From Symsagittifera roscoffensis (Eukaryota; Xenacoelomorpha; Acoela; Convolutidae): 64,000 bases of DNA. The position numbers and the translations under genes are program-made. Below are positions 34,301 to 43,700 of the stretch, piece after piece. Under the pieces are notes generated by a model that was not told the origin of the DNA, ran no database searches, and saw only the letters and a program-made list of their open reading frames with translations. How positions within the stretch are numbered: the first letter of the stretch is position 1; each line of letters opens with the position of its first letter. The stretch is taken from positions 1 to 64,000 of the forward strand of contig NW_026971721.1 of NCBI RefSeq assembly GCF_963678635.1, read 5' to 3'.

Positions 34301-37272
34301 AGGCTCGATGGCTCCAACTCCCGATTGGGGGCTGCCATTAGAATCCGCCATTCACTCCCTTCTGCTATCAGGATCAAGACCGCGTACACGAACTGTAGGG
34401 CGGGTGGCATTTTCGCGTATCCAGGGGATGTGGTAAACACCACCTTCGTCTTGGACCCGAATGTCGAGACAACATTCTCTTGCACTTCATTCATCGCCGC
34501 AAACAACGCTTGAATGGCTTCCCATATCTTCCTCGATGTCGGAATTTCATCGCCCTTTAGTTGCTCAAGAAGTCCCATCGCGTGCAGGTGATCATTCATC
34601 CCTGCAAACAATAGCAGTTCAGGTTCACAGGGCATCTCCGACTTTATTGCTACTACCAGAGTTAACATCTGATTCAATTCAGCTCCTGGCAAAGAGTATA
34701 TCAAAGTCTCCGGCCAGAACAACTTGGGAGACGTTCCTTCGAAGTCTGATCCCGCCACAATGACTACTCTCGCAGCAGCTGGGTCTGCTCTATCATATAC
34801 TGCCAGGGTTTTGGCCAGCTGGGTACTCCCACAGGGCTTCCCGTACCTGGGATCTTCCGCCAATTTCGAGCCTTCGTAAGCGGCATCTGGCAATCCCGTT
34901 CCTCCCGGATTGAGTAGCTTGTCTACCACCTTCAACTGTGCCGGGGTTGCCAACCTGATTCTGGCGATGCTAGTTCGGTGCTTGGGAGGTTCTGCTATAA
35001 GTCCCGGACTCCCCAGCAGCTTGAGAGGTCTGTAATTAATGGGTCCCATGATCGTTTTTGTGGGAATTCCCGTCAGGTCTGTGGTCTCCATCAACTTCGC
35101 TCTCGAGAAGTGCGCCTCATGAGCTTTCAACCAGTCCACGCAATGATGCCTATTCAAGTCCTCGTGTGATACTCGTTCGATCCCCAGGGTTTCCGCCAAT
35201 TCTTGCCTGCATTCCAAACTCTCTAGATCCAGTTCTTTCACCTTCTTGGGATATCTCAAGCGAGCGGTCTCCATAGACTTATTTTCCCGTTTGCTCTCTG
35301 CCACTACCACTGAGGATATCGCCGAGCTTGGAGGTGTTGATGACGTCACCTCCTCAGACTCCATTGGCGTGGCACTCTGCAATCTGGTCTGGCTGCTCCT
35401 TGAACTGTCTCTAGTGTCAACTCTCGGTCCCAAGCGACCAGCCAAGGCCCTCGAGGCAAGGAATGGTGGGTTGGGAGGTGGTCCTAAAGTGAATTGGGCT
35501 GTCTCCAGCAGGTCCGCCTCTAGCGTGTTTATGTGTTCCTGGAAGACATCGTTCAGCCACTCCACTCCCCTTGGCCTATCGAAATGGATTCCATCTTTTG
35601 AGGTGTCTTCAGGGAATCCCTTTTTCTCCATACGTTCTGCTATGTCCAACAGCCTGAGAGGAAGCACACTCTTTCGGTGTATGTCTCGGATCACCTTGTT
35701 CAGGCTCCGCACCTTCTGGTTCATCTCTAGGGCGTGCTGATCAAACATCATGTTGTAGGGGACCGTGCATACCGTCAGCAGGATGGGGTCCATCTGGATC
35801 CTCAGTTCCTCAAGAAGGCAGCTCATCTTGTCGCACAACCTCGTTACCTTCCTCGCTTCTCCCCTTGACACGTCGTTGGTCCCAACCATCAGGGTCACTG
35901 TGTAAACTTTGGTCATCCCTAGCATGTCCAGGGTTGCCAACATCTGTGGCGTGGCAGCTCCAGCGAAACTCAAAACTCCTGTCTGCCAATGTGACCGTAT
36001 CTGGGTCAACACCCGCACCAGGCTATCCCCTATAATTAGGTGAACTGCACCCTCTGGCACACGAGGTGGCGCTAGATACTCCACCCAGGCTGCGTCATGG
36101 AAGCAGTCCCTCCTGGCTCCCTGTTCCGCACTCCAGTCCAGCCGATTGTGCCTGTGGTAGTTCCCTTCTGTATTCTTCTTATAGCTTGCGATCACGACAT
36201 TCCTGACCGGCTGTTCCCTCCAAGTTGGGGGAAGCTCTGGCCTTGTCGATCTTTCACGACTCTGCTGCTGCAATTTCTCGCCTAGCTCCTTCAGGCGCGA
36301 TGAGGCGCCGCTCACCTGACTGCCACTCGAGGTCGAGGTTGGGGTATATCCTGGTAACACCACATCCATCAGGGGACGTACAGGTTGTGTCTCTAGGTTG
36401 CGCAGGGAAGGCGTCACGTCATTCGGTATCCAGACCTCCAACCCTTCACTCATGTGTTCTCTGGCCTCGCGGTCAAGGTTGAACCGTCCTCTAGCCCTGG
36501 GAGCTTCATCCACCTCCATGCGCGACTCTGGCCTCGAGCTGGTCACCACTCGTTCGTTTGACCTGGCTCCCTTCTGTGCGTCAAGCTCGCGTTGTCGCTG
36601 TTCTATCCTTTCCAACTCCGACTTCAATTGATCACGATTCGCGACGTTCTCCCGCACCCTTAACTCCTGTTGATGCTCAGCTTTTTGTATCTCAAGCAAC
36701 CTCAGAGCCTGGTCTCGCTCATTGACCGCCTGGTCCCTTTCCAGCTGAACCTTCTCCCGATCCAGATTTGCCTGATCCCGATCGAGGTTTGCCTTATTCC
36801 TTTCCTTCTGCGTCTTCTCGAGCTCTTTCTTTAGAACACCTAGATCCGGATATGCCTCGGTCGTCTGTTGCATTCGTGACATCGATGGCACCCTACTCGA
36901 GCTCTGGCTGGTGGACCTTACTGTTGGCCTAGTCGGTAATGGGAATTCCCCTGCGCCATATTCGGTGTTGTTATTCAGGCCAGGATTCCTTGCCAAGTCA
37001 AAACCCCTTACTCCTCCATCCACATTCCAAGACAACCATCTGGTCTGTTCTTGGTTCGATATTCCCTCGGTGGTGTAGCCGATCATCAAGACAGCCTCCG
37101 TTGCAGACTCCCTGCACTCACCCTGGTCCTCCAACTGGAGGATGGCATTCAGCATTACCGCCATTCTCTCGTCTATTTGGGTATAGTCCAAGTCCCTCAG
37201 GCGCCTGTACAGCTCATCAAGAGTGGGCTTCCTCAGGACCGCGGGCACGGAGTTCCAGAATCGGTCTGCCAT
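28393..37272 (-). CDS. element B ORF2: 2959-aa protein with SGNH/GDSL hydrolase domain
   Basis: A second, fully open gene downstream of Pol. Regions by residue: 1-110 N-terminal domain conserved in element A; 145-235 charged coiled coil; 410-580 canonical SGNH hydrolase with block I GDSL (Ser417), block II Gly438, block III GTND (Asn466) and block V DGIHF (Asp560, His563); 833-1055 a second module resembling SGNH (AGMNDH, GDDH) but without GDS; 1190-1265 hydrophobic, possibly membrane-associated; 1330-1600 conserved, unassigned; 1650-2000 acidic/basic linker; 2000-2430 helical, unassigned; about 2425-2450 C-X4-C-X6-C-X4-C, possibly zinc-binding; about 2697 CPCHC. There is no signal peptide and no envelope architecture, so it is not an env gene despite its env-like position. 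SGNH esterases occur in ORF1 of CR1/L2 LINEs, where membrane or lipid roles are proposed; a comparable role here is inference. The start ATG 37272 is the first in frame and follows a splice-acceptor-like site. Confidence 0.92.
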   Translation of the reverse strand: MADRFWNSVPAVLRKPTLDELYRRLRDLDYTQIDERMAVMLNAILQLEDQGECRESATEAVLMIGYTTEGISNQEQTRWLSWNVDGGVRGFDLARNPGLNNNTEYGAGEFPLPTRPTVRSTSQSSSRVPSMSRMQQTTEAYPDLGVLKKELEKTQKERNKANLDRDQANLDREKVQLERDQAVNERDQALRLLEIQKAEHQQELRVRENVANRDQLKSELERIEQRQRELDAQKGARSNERVVTSSRPESRMEVDEAPRARGRFNLDREAREHMSEGLEVWIPNDVTPSLRNLETQPVRPLMDVVLPGYTPTSTSSGSQVSGASSRLKELGEKLQQQSRERSTRPELPPTWREQPVRNVVIASYKKNTEGNYHRHNRLDWSAEQGARRDCFHDAAWVEYLAPPRVPEGAVHLIIGDSLVRVLTQIRSHWQTGVLSFAGAATPQMLATLDMLGMTKVYTVTLMVGTNDVSRGEARKVTRLCDKMSCLLEELRIQMDPILLTVCTVPYNMMFDQHALEMNQKVRSLNKVIRDIHRKSVLPLRLLDIAERMEKKGFPEDTSKDGIHFDRPRGVEWLNDVFQEHINTLEADLLETAQFTLGPPPNPPFLASRALAGRLGPRVDTRDSSRSSQTRLQSATPMESEEVTSSTPPSSAISSVVVAESKRENKSMETARLRYPKKVKELDLESLECRQELAETLGIERVSHEDLNRHHCVDWLKAHEAHFSRAKLMETTDLTGIPTKTIMGPINYRPLKLLGSPGLIAEPPKHRTSIARIRLATPAQLKVVDKLLNPGGTGLPDAAYEGSKLAEDPRYGKPCGSTQLAKTLAVYDRADPAAARVVIVAGSDFEGTSPKLFWPETLIYSLPGAELNQMLTLVVAIKSEMPCEPELLLFAGMNDHLHAMGLLEQLKGDEIPTSRKIWEAIQALFAAMNEVQENVVSTFGSKTKVVFTTSPGYAKMPPALQFVYAVLILIAEGSEWRILMAAPNRELEPSSLRLRKSELAAAWADISHALRGFYGLADILIVLDEVLLLEISNFARQLKFSPVIGDDHPAISNLTASLWFRSMDVKITNSTSKSRGPSNERRNVAETEKQLGSLKYRLTQENGWWPFLTPRLENATNKTREEAPLLVKQVWSFLEKQLELAEVRDMTVARFVSAANEVTIAGFWREHAKGELKTRRDYEILKFLSPCWEKEFLAGVFGTTATIFGAFAQEILGMPISLLLALYLVYPRYLFNMGPAYMFSRGVETLRVDGYLALVLLTHGELVSFHRLMEYGEPLSMGRVHTSIETSSYKCAAGLKTLLVQYLMMQNRYMTGEDENPTSREEWEKANRGMPLLTDLCLAMRSDPMGIIRGLEEVVTCIYGPAVTYAFPDPLVITYRHSVTHLSLISVLDGTALNWCQQEVLRARMSNTVLFGKVKDAEMMVCNFRGQMQCRMGGKREDPIEMYPKFWNLNPLTADGREVLRIPAWKECFALVKRELEAIMEKEILPATMPEFPTVRRMTLGMNSPLVVPSIMAKMMTEETQRHFTDGWDPLFIGYTAAVYFHISEMKVNSWTTQAKKSRGSQPPGYEVRKVLRTLEKEGLENMLPIWDDGRMIVMEGHVALVDEMKFATRKYKAPYGLEQVEVTQEGTELDAAGQLHVALTEYKKLDPTTPSPLSVDTPRDKRSGPVEDRFKRILERRRNESEEESMDETLSEAGEDMEVGNTPEPRPSGEELTTQELLKDLSEENWADTATPPLNPSPRKNLELPLAGETFNMGMLLLSSEEREKNTFEGNRDIFLGSLEDDAWQEFLGEFNREVGSETTLDKFKKELWDAVVRFGEPLLIGTGLDEKARKELLNKLVELRNARSKTRKEKCEDSSTLKQKTVDKMVDDIKRDKVGTSNMIKSTNILKARAGGRQELEGVDGEVESMMIATTPSSRDVKTRKRKREVEGWGSPSVDAVSEGNLRETAPIVLARCKTAAYKNSSELRKPLEVEKEIEVSASSTSEEDFKPQKVNVKRGSTNGQVGEVEIGKEWISKAHQDMGKQVTSDPLERNKTRNTSRTWWVALETLKEMEDCLKKLDSGIARKRRNWATQQKAEVNKIEMASHLKRSWQSLLKDHFEEAMRTSSSAPPLMANPFVRTAGQLMFTWSLVGIELETLTSYDRLKLGSKKLEVYQALMQHVARDISGLSLARRKDATCFLRWIMSMMSDSTILACHQRASGSKTMEKRVSTIILNVYQSTGIEKEDGSRLSLENHRKLDEVRRFSNKKFEEEHDVHRNLASSEQYSRLSEKGEYQYVSGVMGIAYNPFLDSEAGGAHRNHEVAELLKFWTERIMEIDAVEKEGPSLGLILEKTPEVISIPRSNKRVEVNMGGGNGLLTTNLGVIWKLLRPSWCPHPHASLIEETTERVRLAPTEDEDLAKLSVLHKLITPQMQEPSERTSDPGSAKKLEPGSCLDSTCGNGEHICDGRSCVRILSFQKEDLVTWFEDITEREKSEVQITAECYARTTVNIATALGFFSRMCGLQALERLESEHHLVTALSVESWPGVLQVTQKHIRSWKVGLEAEMGFPMSEAYGLPLNAKSLIGSMMANLCGSHYPLHMAMVEVSSQRILVDKAFSVPKCVRLARMSHHSHKLLRKIKGTVPKELRDDLSEIWGEDLLKLERENTSDHERQNVIGKPVGSTPNLEDNDTMHEKMMELEPLLEASGERNLRSIEISHGECPCHCLAQTVWYPDHKNLCLVWDVEEIRSIGLPDHRQKVTLLVVSTMLALRWIEENITKYREATTPTAESIYAIDYSRRLELFETACKVFAIPTEVRHVWSRLRYFPWFRATLTSWLYMTTKDHMRKHQKEYRQFQAEIGPEAFKRPLLTHRNAITTGWKRVGKMSRDNTKARESILEEDLAKNVSLSLHNSFCLNREARVKALPNQAKRLQEQREWMRSYEQLKAWEEIVISSDDEEELLRQFAASSTSGCSTSKAKSTR

Positions 37273-37780
37273 TCTTTGTAACTTCGGGATGTATGTAGGT
37301 AGATGTTAACCAGCTCAAGAATTACCTTACCAACTCAAGAATTACCTTACCAACTCAAGAATTACCTAGAAATGTTCTCCCGCAAGTACTCGCTGTAGAT
37401 TCGGATTATCGCGTGTTCAATCAAGATTCTCTCTTTCTGTTACTCGCTTGAGTGTAGTTGGATTTTCAACTTTGTTTTTCAAACTTGATCTGAAAACAGA
37501 AAGCTCATTAAAACTTAGCATATCACGTCCCTAACCTAGAGACCCCCCTTCTACCCATATGGTTAAAATCTTATCATTCTCATATCACTTAAAGCAATTC
37601 TATTGGATTTTCCCTTAAGAACATGCAGATTCATTTTATGTTTTAGCACCATCAATTCTTTCTTTTAAAATTCAATTGTCATGCCAATCACATCTTAAGA
37701 TCCCTTTACCTGCGCCGCACCCCAGTACCTAACTCAAGACTCCTCCCTCACACCCGACCTGATACCTCCATGTACCCGAC
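37273..37780 (-). other. ORF1-ORF2 spacer of element B with acceptor-like site
   Basis: A noncoding spacer of 508 nt. In element orientation it holds a strong acceptor-like site, CTGTTTTCAG then ATCAAG, with AG at plus-strand 37490-37491 and 217 nt before the ORF2 ATG. Near ORF2 lie three tandem copies of a 20-bp unit containing CTTGAG (37310-37368). Spliced or trans-spliced expression of ORF2 is plausible but not shown. Confidence 0.5.
37310..37368 (-). repeat. 3 x 20-bp tandem repeat containing CTTGAG
   Basis: Plus-strand unit CCAACTCAAGAATTACCTTA repeated three times with one substitution, lying 38 nt upstream of the ORF2 start in element orientation. Each unit contains the hexamer that is enriched throughout element B. 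Confidence 0.9.
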
Positions 37781-40700
37781 TCAGGCGATGCTCAAGTAGT
37801 ACTTCTCGTGAAGATGCACCATTATCTCTGTTTCTGCAAAGACCACATGTAGGATAGCGTACAATTCCCTCGAGCTCAGTTTGCCCCTGTTTGGGTCGTA
37901 CACCGGCATCGAGACCTCCACTATTCCTCTTTCAATCATGAAGTCACGTAGTCTTGTCAGTGCCAATATCACGTGTTCGGGATCAATTGTGTTTCTGTCG
38001 TTGACTCTCGTTACTAGGAAGCAGAGGTATTTGCCCGGGACTTGTGCCACTGACGGTGGAAGCGCTGCTATGCCTCCCAGTCCTGGCCTCTGTCTGAACA
38101 GAAACTCTACGTTCTGGTACTCTCTTTTGAAGCCAGCCTCCAATCTTGATTTGAAACTCATGTCCGCCGTGATGCAGATCGCGCTGGTCCTGTTTGACAG
38201 GATGAAGTCGCTATCCGTTATCATGATGTTCTCTGAGTATTCATTGGGTATTTCGAATTTCGTTTTGAAATTCCTTCCAATGGTAGGCTCTGGTTCTTCT
38301 TCCTCCAGTTCCAATCCGCTTGTTTTCCTCACTTCCTTGAGCTCCTTTATCATCAAATTTTCGGTGTGGGTAAGTCCTACCCCCACTCCCCGGACAAAAA
38401 TATTTATCGACGTCCCCGTCGATGTAGTCGGGTCTGAATTGTCCTTGGGGATGTCCAGTGGCCTGTCTCTTGCTGTCCATCCGAAAAGAGGGTCCTCTGT
38501 CTTCATGTAATTTGCTGCTGATACATCGATTTGCTGAATGCTTTGTCCTTCGCGGCTCTCGTCTTTGACATCACGCATCCACTCTAGAATCCTCAAGTTC
38601 GTGTTCTCCCTCCTTTCTATTTCACTCTGCTCGAGATCCGTCTCCAATTCTGGCGTCGAGTAATCATCCTGCGGATAATGTCCACCATCGTCAATGACCT
38701 GCCATTCCTCTTCGGCTTCCAGTTCGCCTGCGCTTAGTAGTTCATCGCCCAACTTGTCTGGCTGTATCTTATCGATCAAGAAGTCATCCCCGTACCTATT
38801 GTACCTCATACCTGTTCGTTTACGATTGCCAGTCCTGGTTTCCGGTGGTGTTGGTCGATCCGGCTCCATCCACTTCGGTACCTCGTTTTGCTCTGGGTCG
38901 TTCCAGTCTTCTTCTACAAATGAACCTGCATCCGACTCCACTTCTATCTTTTCGTTGTCGTCCAAACTCAAGTTCTCATTACCATCATTTTTCTCTCTAG
39001 TGCCTTTCTCATTCACTTCGCACGCTGGTTCCACCACCAGGTACTCAAGACCTTCGATGTCTTTTGGTAGGCACCAGTCCTCCGGGGACGGGACGTGAGG
39101 CTTCAGATTTTCGTAATGTGCTGCTCGCCCTGTACTCAAGCGATAGAACCGTCCTTGTTGATGTACTTCCGTAATCATGAACGGTCCTCTCCATTTCTTG
39201 AGTAGTTTCTTTGTTCCCTTGGGCGGTATGACATTTTGGAAGACCCACACGTATTGGCCCACTTCGTATGGCTTTGCTCTTAGTATCTTTTCGTCATATT
39301 TCTTGCGTTGCCTCATTTGCGCTTGCGCCGTGTTTCTCCGACATAGCTCGTTTAGCTCTTGTTGTCTTTTGATCGCTTCCTTCACGTATGCTTGAGGTGA
39401 CGTCCTCTTCCCCTCGTACTCCGGGTAGAAGAATGTTATAGGCATTGCCCTTTCCCTGCCTGTCAACATCATGAAAGGACTGATACCCGTCGTCGAGTGC
39501 TGAGTACTATTATAGGCTCCTACTACCTGTGGCAGGTATTTGTCCCAGTCCGTCATGTATCTCGAGCAGTACACCCTGAGCATGTTGACCAGTGTCCTGT
39601 TCTGTCTCTCTACCAACCCATTGGTCTGTGGATGATAGGTCGTCGAGTGTGCTTGAGCAATGTGTGATCTCTTCATCAATTCTTTTGTCAAGTCCCCCAC
39701 AAAAGCCTTGCCGTTGTCCGACTGGAAAGTCATTGGACAACCATACCGCGATATCCAATGCGTTATCAGGTGATCACATGTCTCCTCTGCTGAGGCTGTC
39801 TGGCACGGAACCGCTTCCGCCAACTTAGTGAAGTGATCTATTATAACTAGTATTTGGTTATAACCCGACTCCTTCATGCAGATTTTCTGATGGTCTATCT
39901 GCACCACTTCATTGAATTCCGAACTTTCGACAGACTTGAGGGGAAACTTCATCTTCCTTGGGTCTTTTACTTGAAGGCATGCTAGGCAGGCATTCACCCA
40001 TCTCTCGCAAGCTTTTCTCATTCCCGGCCAGTCGAACCTGTGAAGTATCCTTTGTTGTACTTTATCTATCCCCTGGTGGCCCATCTGGTCGTGTGATCTG
40101 AAAAGCACCTCCGTTTGGTACAATTGTGGTAGTATGATGAGGTTGTGTTTGTGTAATATTTTTTCCTCATCTCTTCTCTTGCACGCTACCACCCCTTCAG
40201 CTGTGTGATAAAGTAAGTCTCTCTTTTCTTTGTAGAACTGGCTCAAGATCTTGTAGCTGTCTTCCTCAAGTTCCCCCTTCTCCTTGACTCCCGAATGGAT
40301 CCATTTGGAGAGGTTACTTGTCATTTTGTCATTCTTCTGGGCCCTTATTAGGTCAGACAGCCTGTATCTCGCCTTAACGTGCTCCTTTAGCGCCATGATC
40401 TGTCCATTCATCTCACCAGGGTTGTGGATGTCATCGCTCAGTTTCACACATATCATCCTTTTCACGATTTTCATGTCGTCTTCTGGTACCAGATTCGTTC
40501 TGACGTTTGAGTTGCACGATAGTTCCCTTAGTGGTTTTCTTGAAACTGCTATTTTCTCGAGCTCTTCACCACCTCGTACCTCTTGTATTTCCAGATTGTA
40601 CGTCCCTGAAGATGGATCCGTCTGTAATTCCCTGTCGTGCTGTCTTATCTTCTCTTCCGCCAGTATCATGCATAGACTGTCTTGGTCTTCGCTGCTCTCA

Positions 40701-43700
40701 TCCGAGTCTTCATCCCATTCTTCACGCTCCCCGGACAATTTCCCTTCTCCGGTTTCGTCTTCTTCCATGAATCTGGACCACTCCCCGGACTCTTGATCTA
40801 GTCCCAGGTGTTCAACTTCTTCTCTGAATGTTACTTTCTTATCCCTGACTTTTGTCTGCTCCAGAATTTTTTCGGGGATTTTTTCAACTAGTGATCGCAC
40901 AACTTCCTTGCTATCAGTGATGCTTCCTTTTGAGACGTCAGTATTGTTCACTGTTTCTTCGCTCCGAAGTATGGTTAGTTCCGGTGCCTCCTGACCTTTC
41001 CCTTGGATCACGGGCTTGTCATCTGATAGTTTCTCAAGCAACCTCATTAAGTCTTCATCTATTCGGACCGTTCCCTCCTCTACCTGGATGAGATCATAAC
41101 CTTTTGCCTTGAGTGTTTCCCTCACGATCTTGGACTTGAGCATTATTCCTATCGGAATCCCTCTGCTTTTCTTCAAGATGGTCTTTTCAAGAGGCTCTTT
41201 CGGCAATTCGGGATGATCTTCAATCGGTTTGCCTGATTTGTCCAGCCATCTCGTGAGTGGAAGACTGTCGTACGTTTCTTTGTCCATAAAGGAGAAGCCG
41301 TCTTTGATCTCAGGTCTGTCCGCCTCTCTTTGTTCTTGCCTCTCGTAGAACTCCGTCTTCTTACTCAAGCTGTCAGCATTTTGATGTTTATCTCGTGTTC
41401 TGTGCTCAATTATCATGTTGTATCCATCCAAGCGAACTATCCACCTCCCAATATAGCTCTGGTCCATTGAGTACGTTTTCAGCCAGCTTAGTGCTCGGTT
41501 GTCGACTCGCAGCTTGAAGGGCTCACTGCCTAAGTATGCTCTGTATTTTTCGACAAAGGTGACCACCGCGAACATCTCTGCTTTCGGTGCTCCGTACTTC
41601 ATTTCTGTGTCACTTAGGACCTTGCTCCCGTATGCTATTGGTCTCAAAACTGTCTTCCCATTCCATTCTTGTTCTTGATGGAGAATCCCAGAAATAGCGA
41701 CTACTGACGCATCCGTGTCTAGCACGTACATCCCCTTCTCAGTCGGCATACCCAGTACTGGTGCCTCACACAGCTCTTTCTTTATTCTCTGGAATGACTC
41801 TTCTGCCGCGTTGTTCCACGTGAACTTCTTGCCCTTATGTCTCATTAATTGTTGCATCGGGTATACCTTGTCCGCATAGCCCTTGATGAATTCTCTATAA
41901 TAGTTGGCGAAACCCAGGAAGCTCATCAGCTGGTGTTCCGTCTTCGGTGATTTCCAGGTTAGGACTGCTTCCACGGCGTCTGGGTCAGGTCTGATACCGT
42001 GTTTATCTACCATCCTGCCCAAGTATTTAATCGAGTCCTTGAGTATCTCGCACTTTGATGGTTTACACTTCAGCCCCGATCTTTTCATGCACGCGAACAC
42101 CTCGTCAAGCCTCTCGATGTGGTCTTCTAGTGTTGGCGTTGCTATTACCACGTCGTCCACGTAGCACATTACCAGGTTGCCGTACTTCTTCGTCACGCCT
42201 ATCAACGCGTGTGCCATCAGCCGCTGAAACGTGGCTGTTGCATTGCAGAGTCCAAACGGCATCCGTTTCCATTGAAACAGACCCAACTCGCAGGCGAACC
42301 CTGTCTTGTCCCTGTCTTGCTTCCTTAATGGTACCTGCCAAAAGGCCGAGCCTAAATCAAGAGTCGTAAAAAATTTCGCATCACCTAACTTCGAGAGGCT
42401 CTCATCAATTCTAGGTATGGGATAGGCATCCTTCACCGTGACGGAGTTCAGGTATCGAAAGTCACAACAAAACCTTAACTGGTCGCCTTTCTTTTTGGCC
42501 ATCACTACTCCACACGCCCACGGTGACTTGGATGGTTCTATCATGTCATACTCTAGTAACGTTTCGATTTCTTTTCTACACGCGTCCGATTTGTGTGGGG
42601 TCATGCGCCTCGCCCCCTCCCTGTGTGGTACCGCGTTTTCCTCAAGTTCTATTTCATGTTCAACAAAATTACAACACCCGATATCCGCCTTATGCCTTGA
42701 AAAAACCTCCTCGTTCCGCTCTAGTACGTCCTTGATAGCTTCGAGCTGTTCATCTTTCAGTTTGCCCCTTAAATGTTCAATCTCCGGCAGAACCGGTTTA
42801 TCAGTTTGCATTTCATCTGGTGTGGGTCGCTCTGGAAAGTTTGAACAGCTCGAAAGCCCATCGTCCGTTTCTGACTTAAGTGATTTGATAAGACCTGAAG
42901 AATCTTTTATTCTCTGCAATCGTCTCAAGATACAAATTTTGTCCCTGTGGTTGGGACAATCAACAACTTCATTTTGTTTTGAGTTTTCAATTGTTTCATA
43001 TCGAGTTTTAACCGGTAAAGCATATCCCAGCTTCCTCCCTCTCTGTATCGTGATCGGTATATCAAGGGTATTCAACAAGACACTGACGCAGAGGCCGCTC
43101 TTCGTTATCGAAAATGATCTTCCTAAAACAGCAGCGCTTTGACTATTAGGATTTGGAACTATACACACTTGCTTGTTGTCACTTAGTTCATTATAATTTT
43201 TCATCCTCAAGCTTACGATTGCCGCTTCATTAGCTTTTAACCTCACTCTCCTACTCAAGAATACCGGTGCTTTGTTTTCATTCGCCATTATTAAATTGAC
43301 CGGTTTGATTGCGTACCTCCTATCCGGGTTCCGTATCCTGAACATTGCATTATTTAGATCAATCGTTACGTCGAAATTCCTGATGAAGTCTCTGCCCAAA
43401 ATGAATTGGTCAGATTCATCTAGGTTTTCTACCACGATGAAGCTCATCCACAGGTTACGTTCCCCCAAATTGAGGGCTATTATCGGCGTCCTGCCCAACA
43501 CCCGAAGGGCCCCTTTGTTTGCAGCTGACAGCCGTATTCTCGAGTCTATCAAGTCACCTTTGTCAAAGCCCATCTTTTCCCATGTTTCGATTGGTATGAC
43601 GCTCAAGACTGCTCCCGTGTCGAGTAATCCACGTAACTGAGTCTTTTTGCCATTTATGTCTAGCACGTGCCCTGTCACGTCTGCTTCCGTCCCGATGTGC

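Noticed and set aside
28393-37272. ORF2 as a retroviral-type envelope gene
   Set aside because: It occupies the env position but has no signal peptide, no furin-like site, no C-terminal membrane anchor and is five times too long; the SGNH domain argues for another role.
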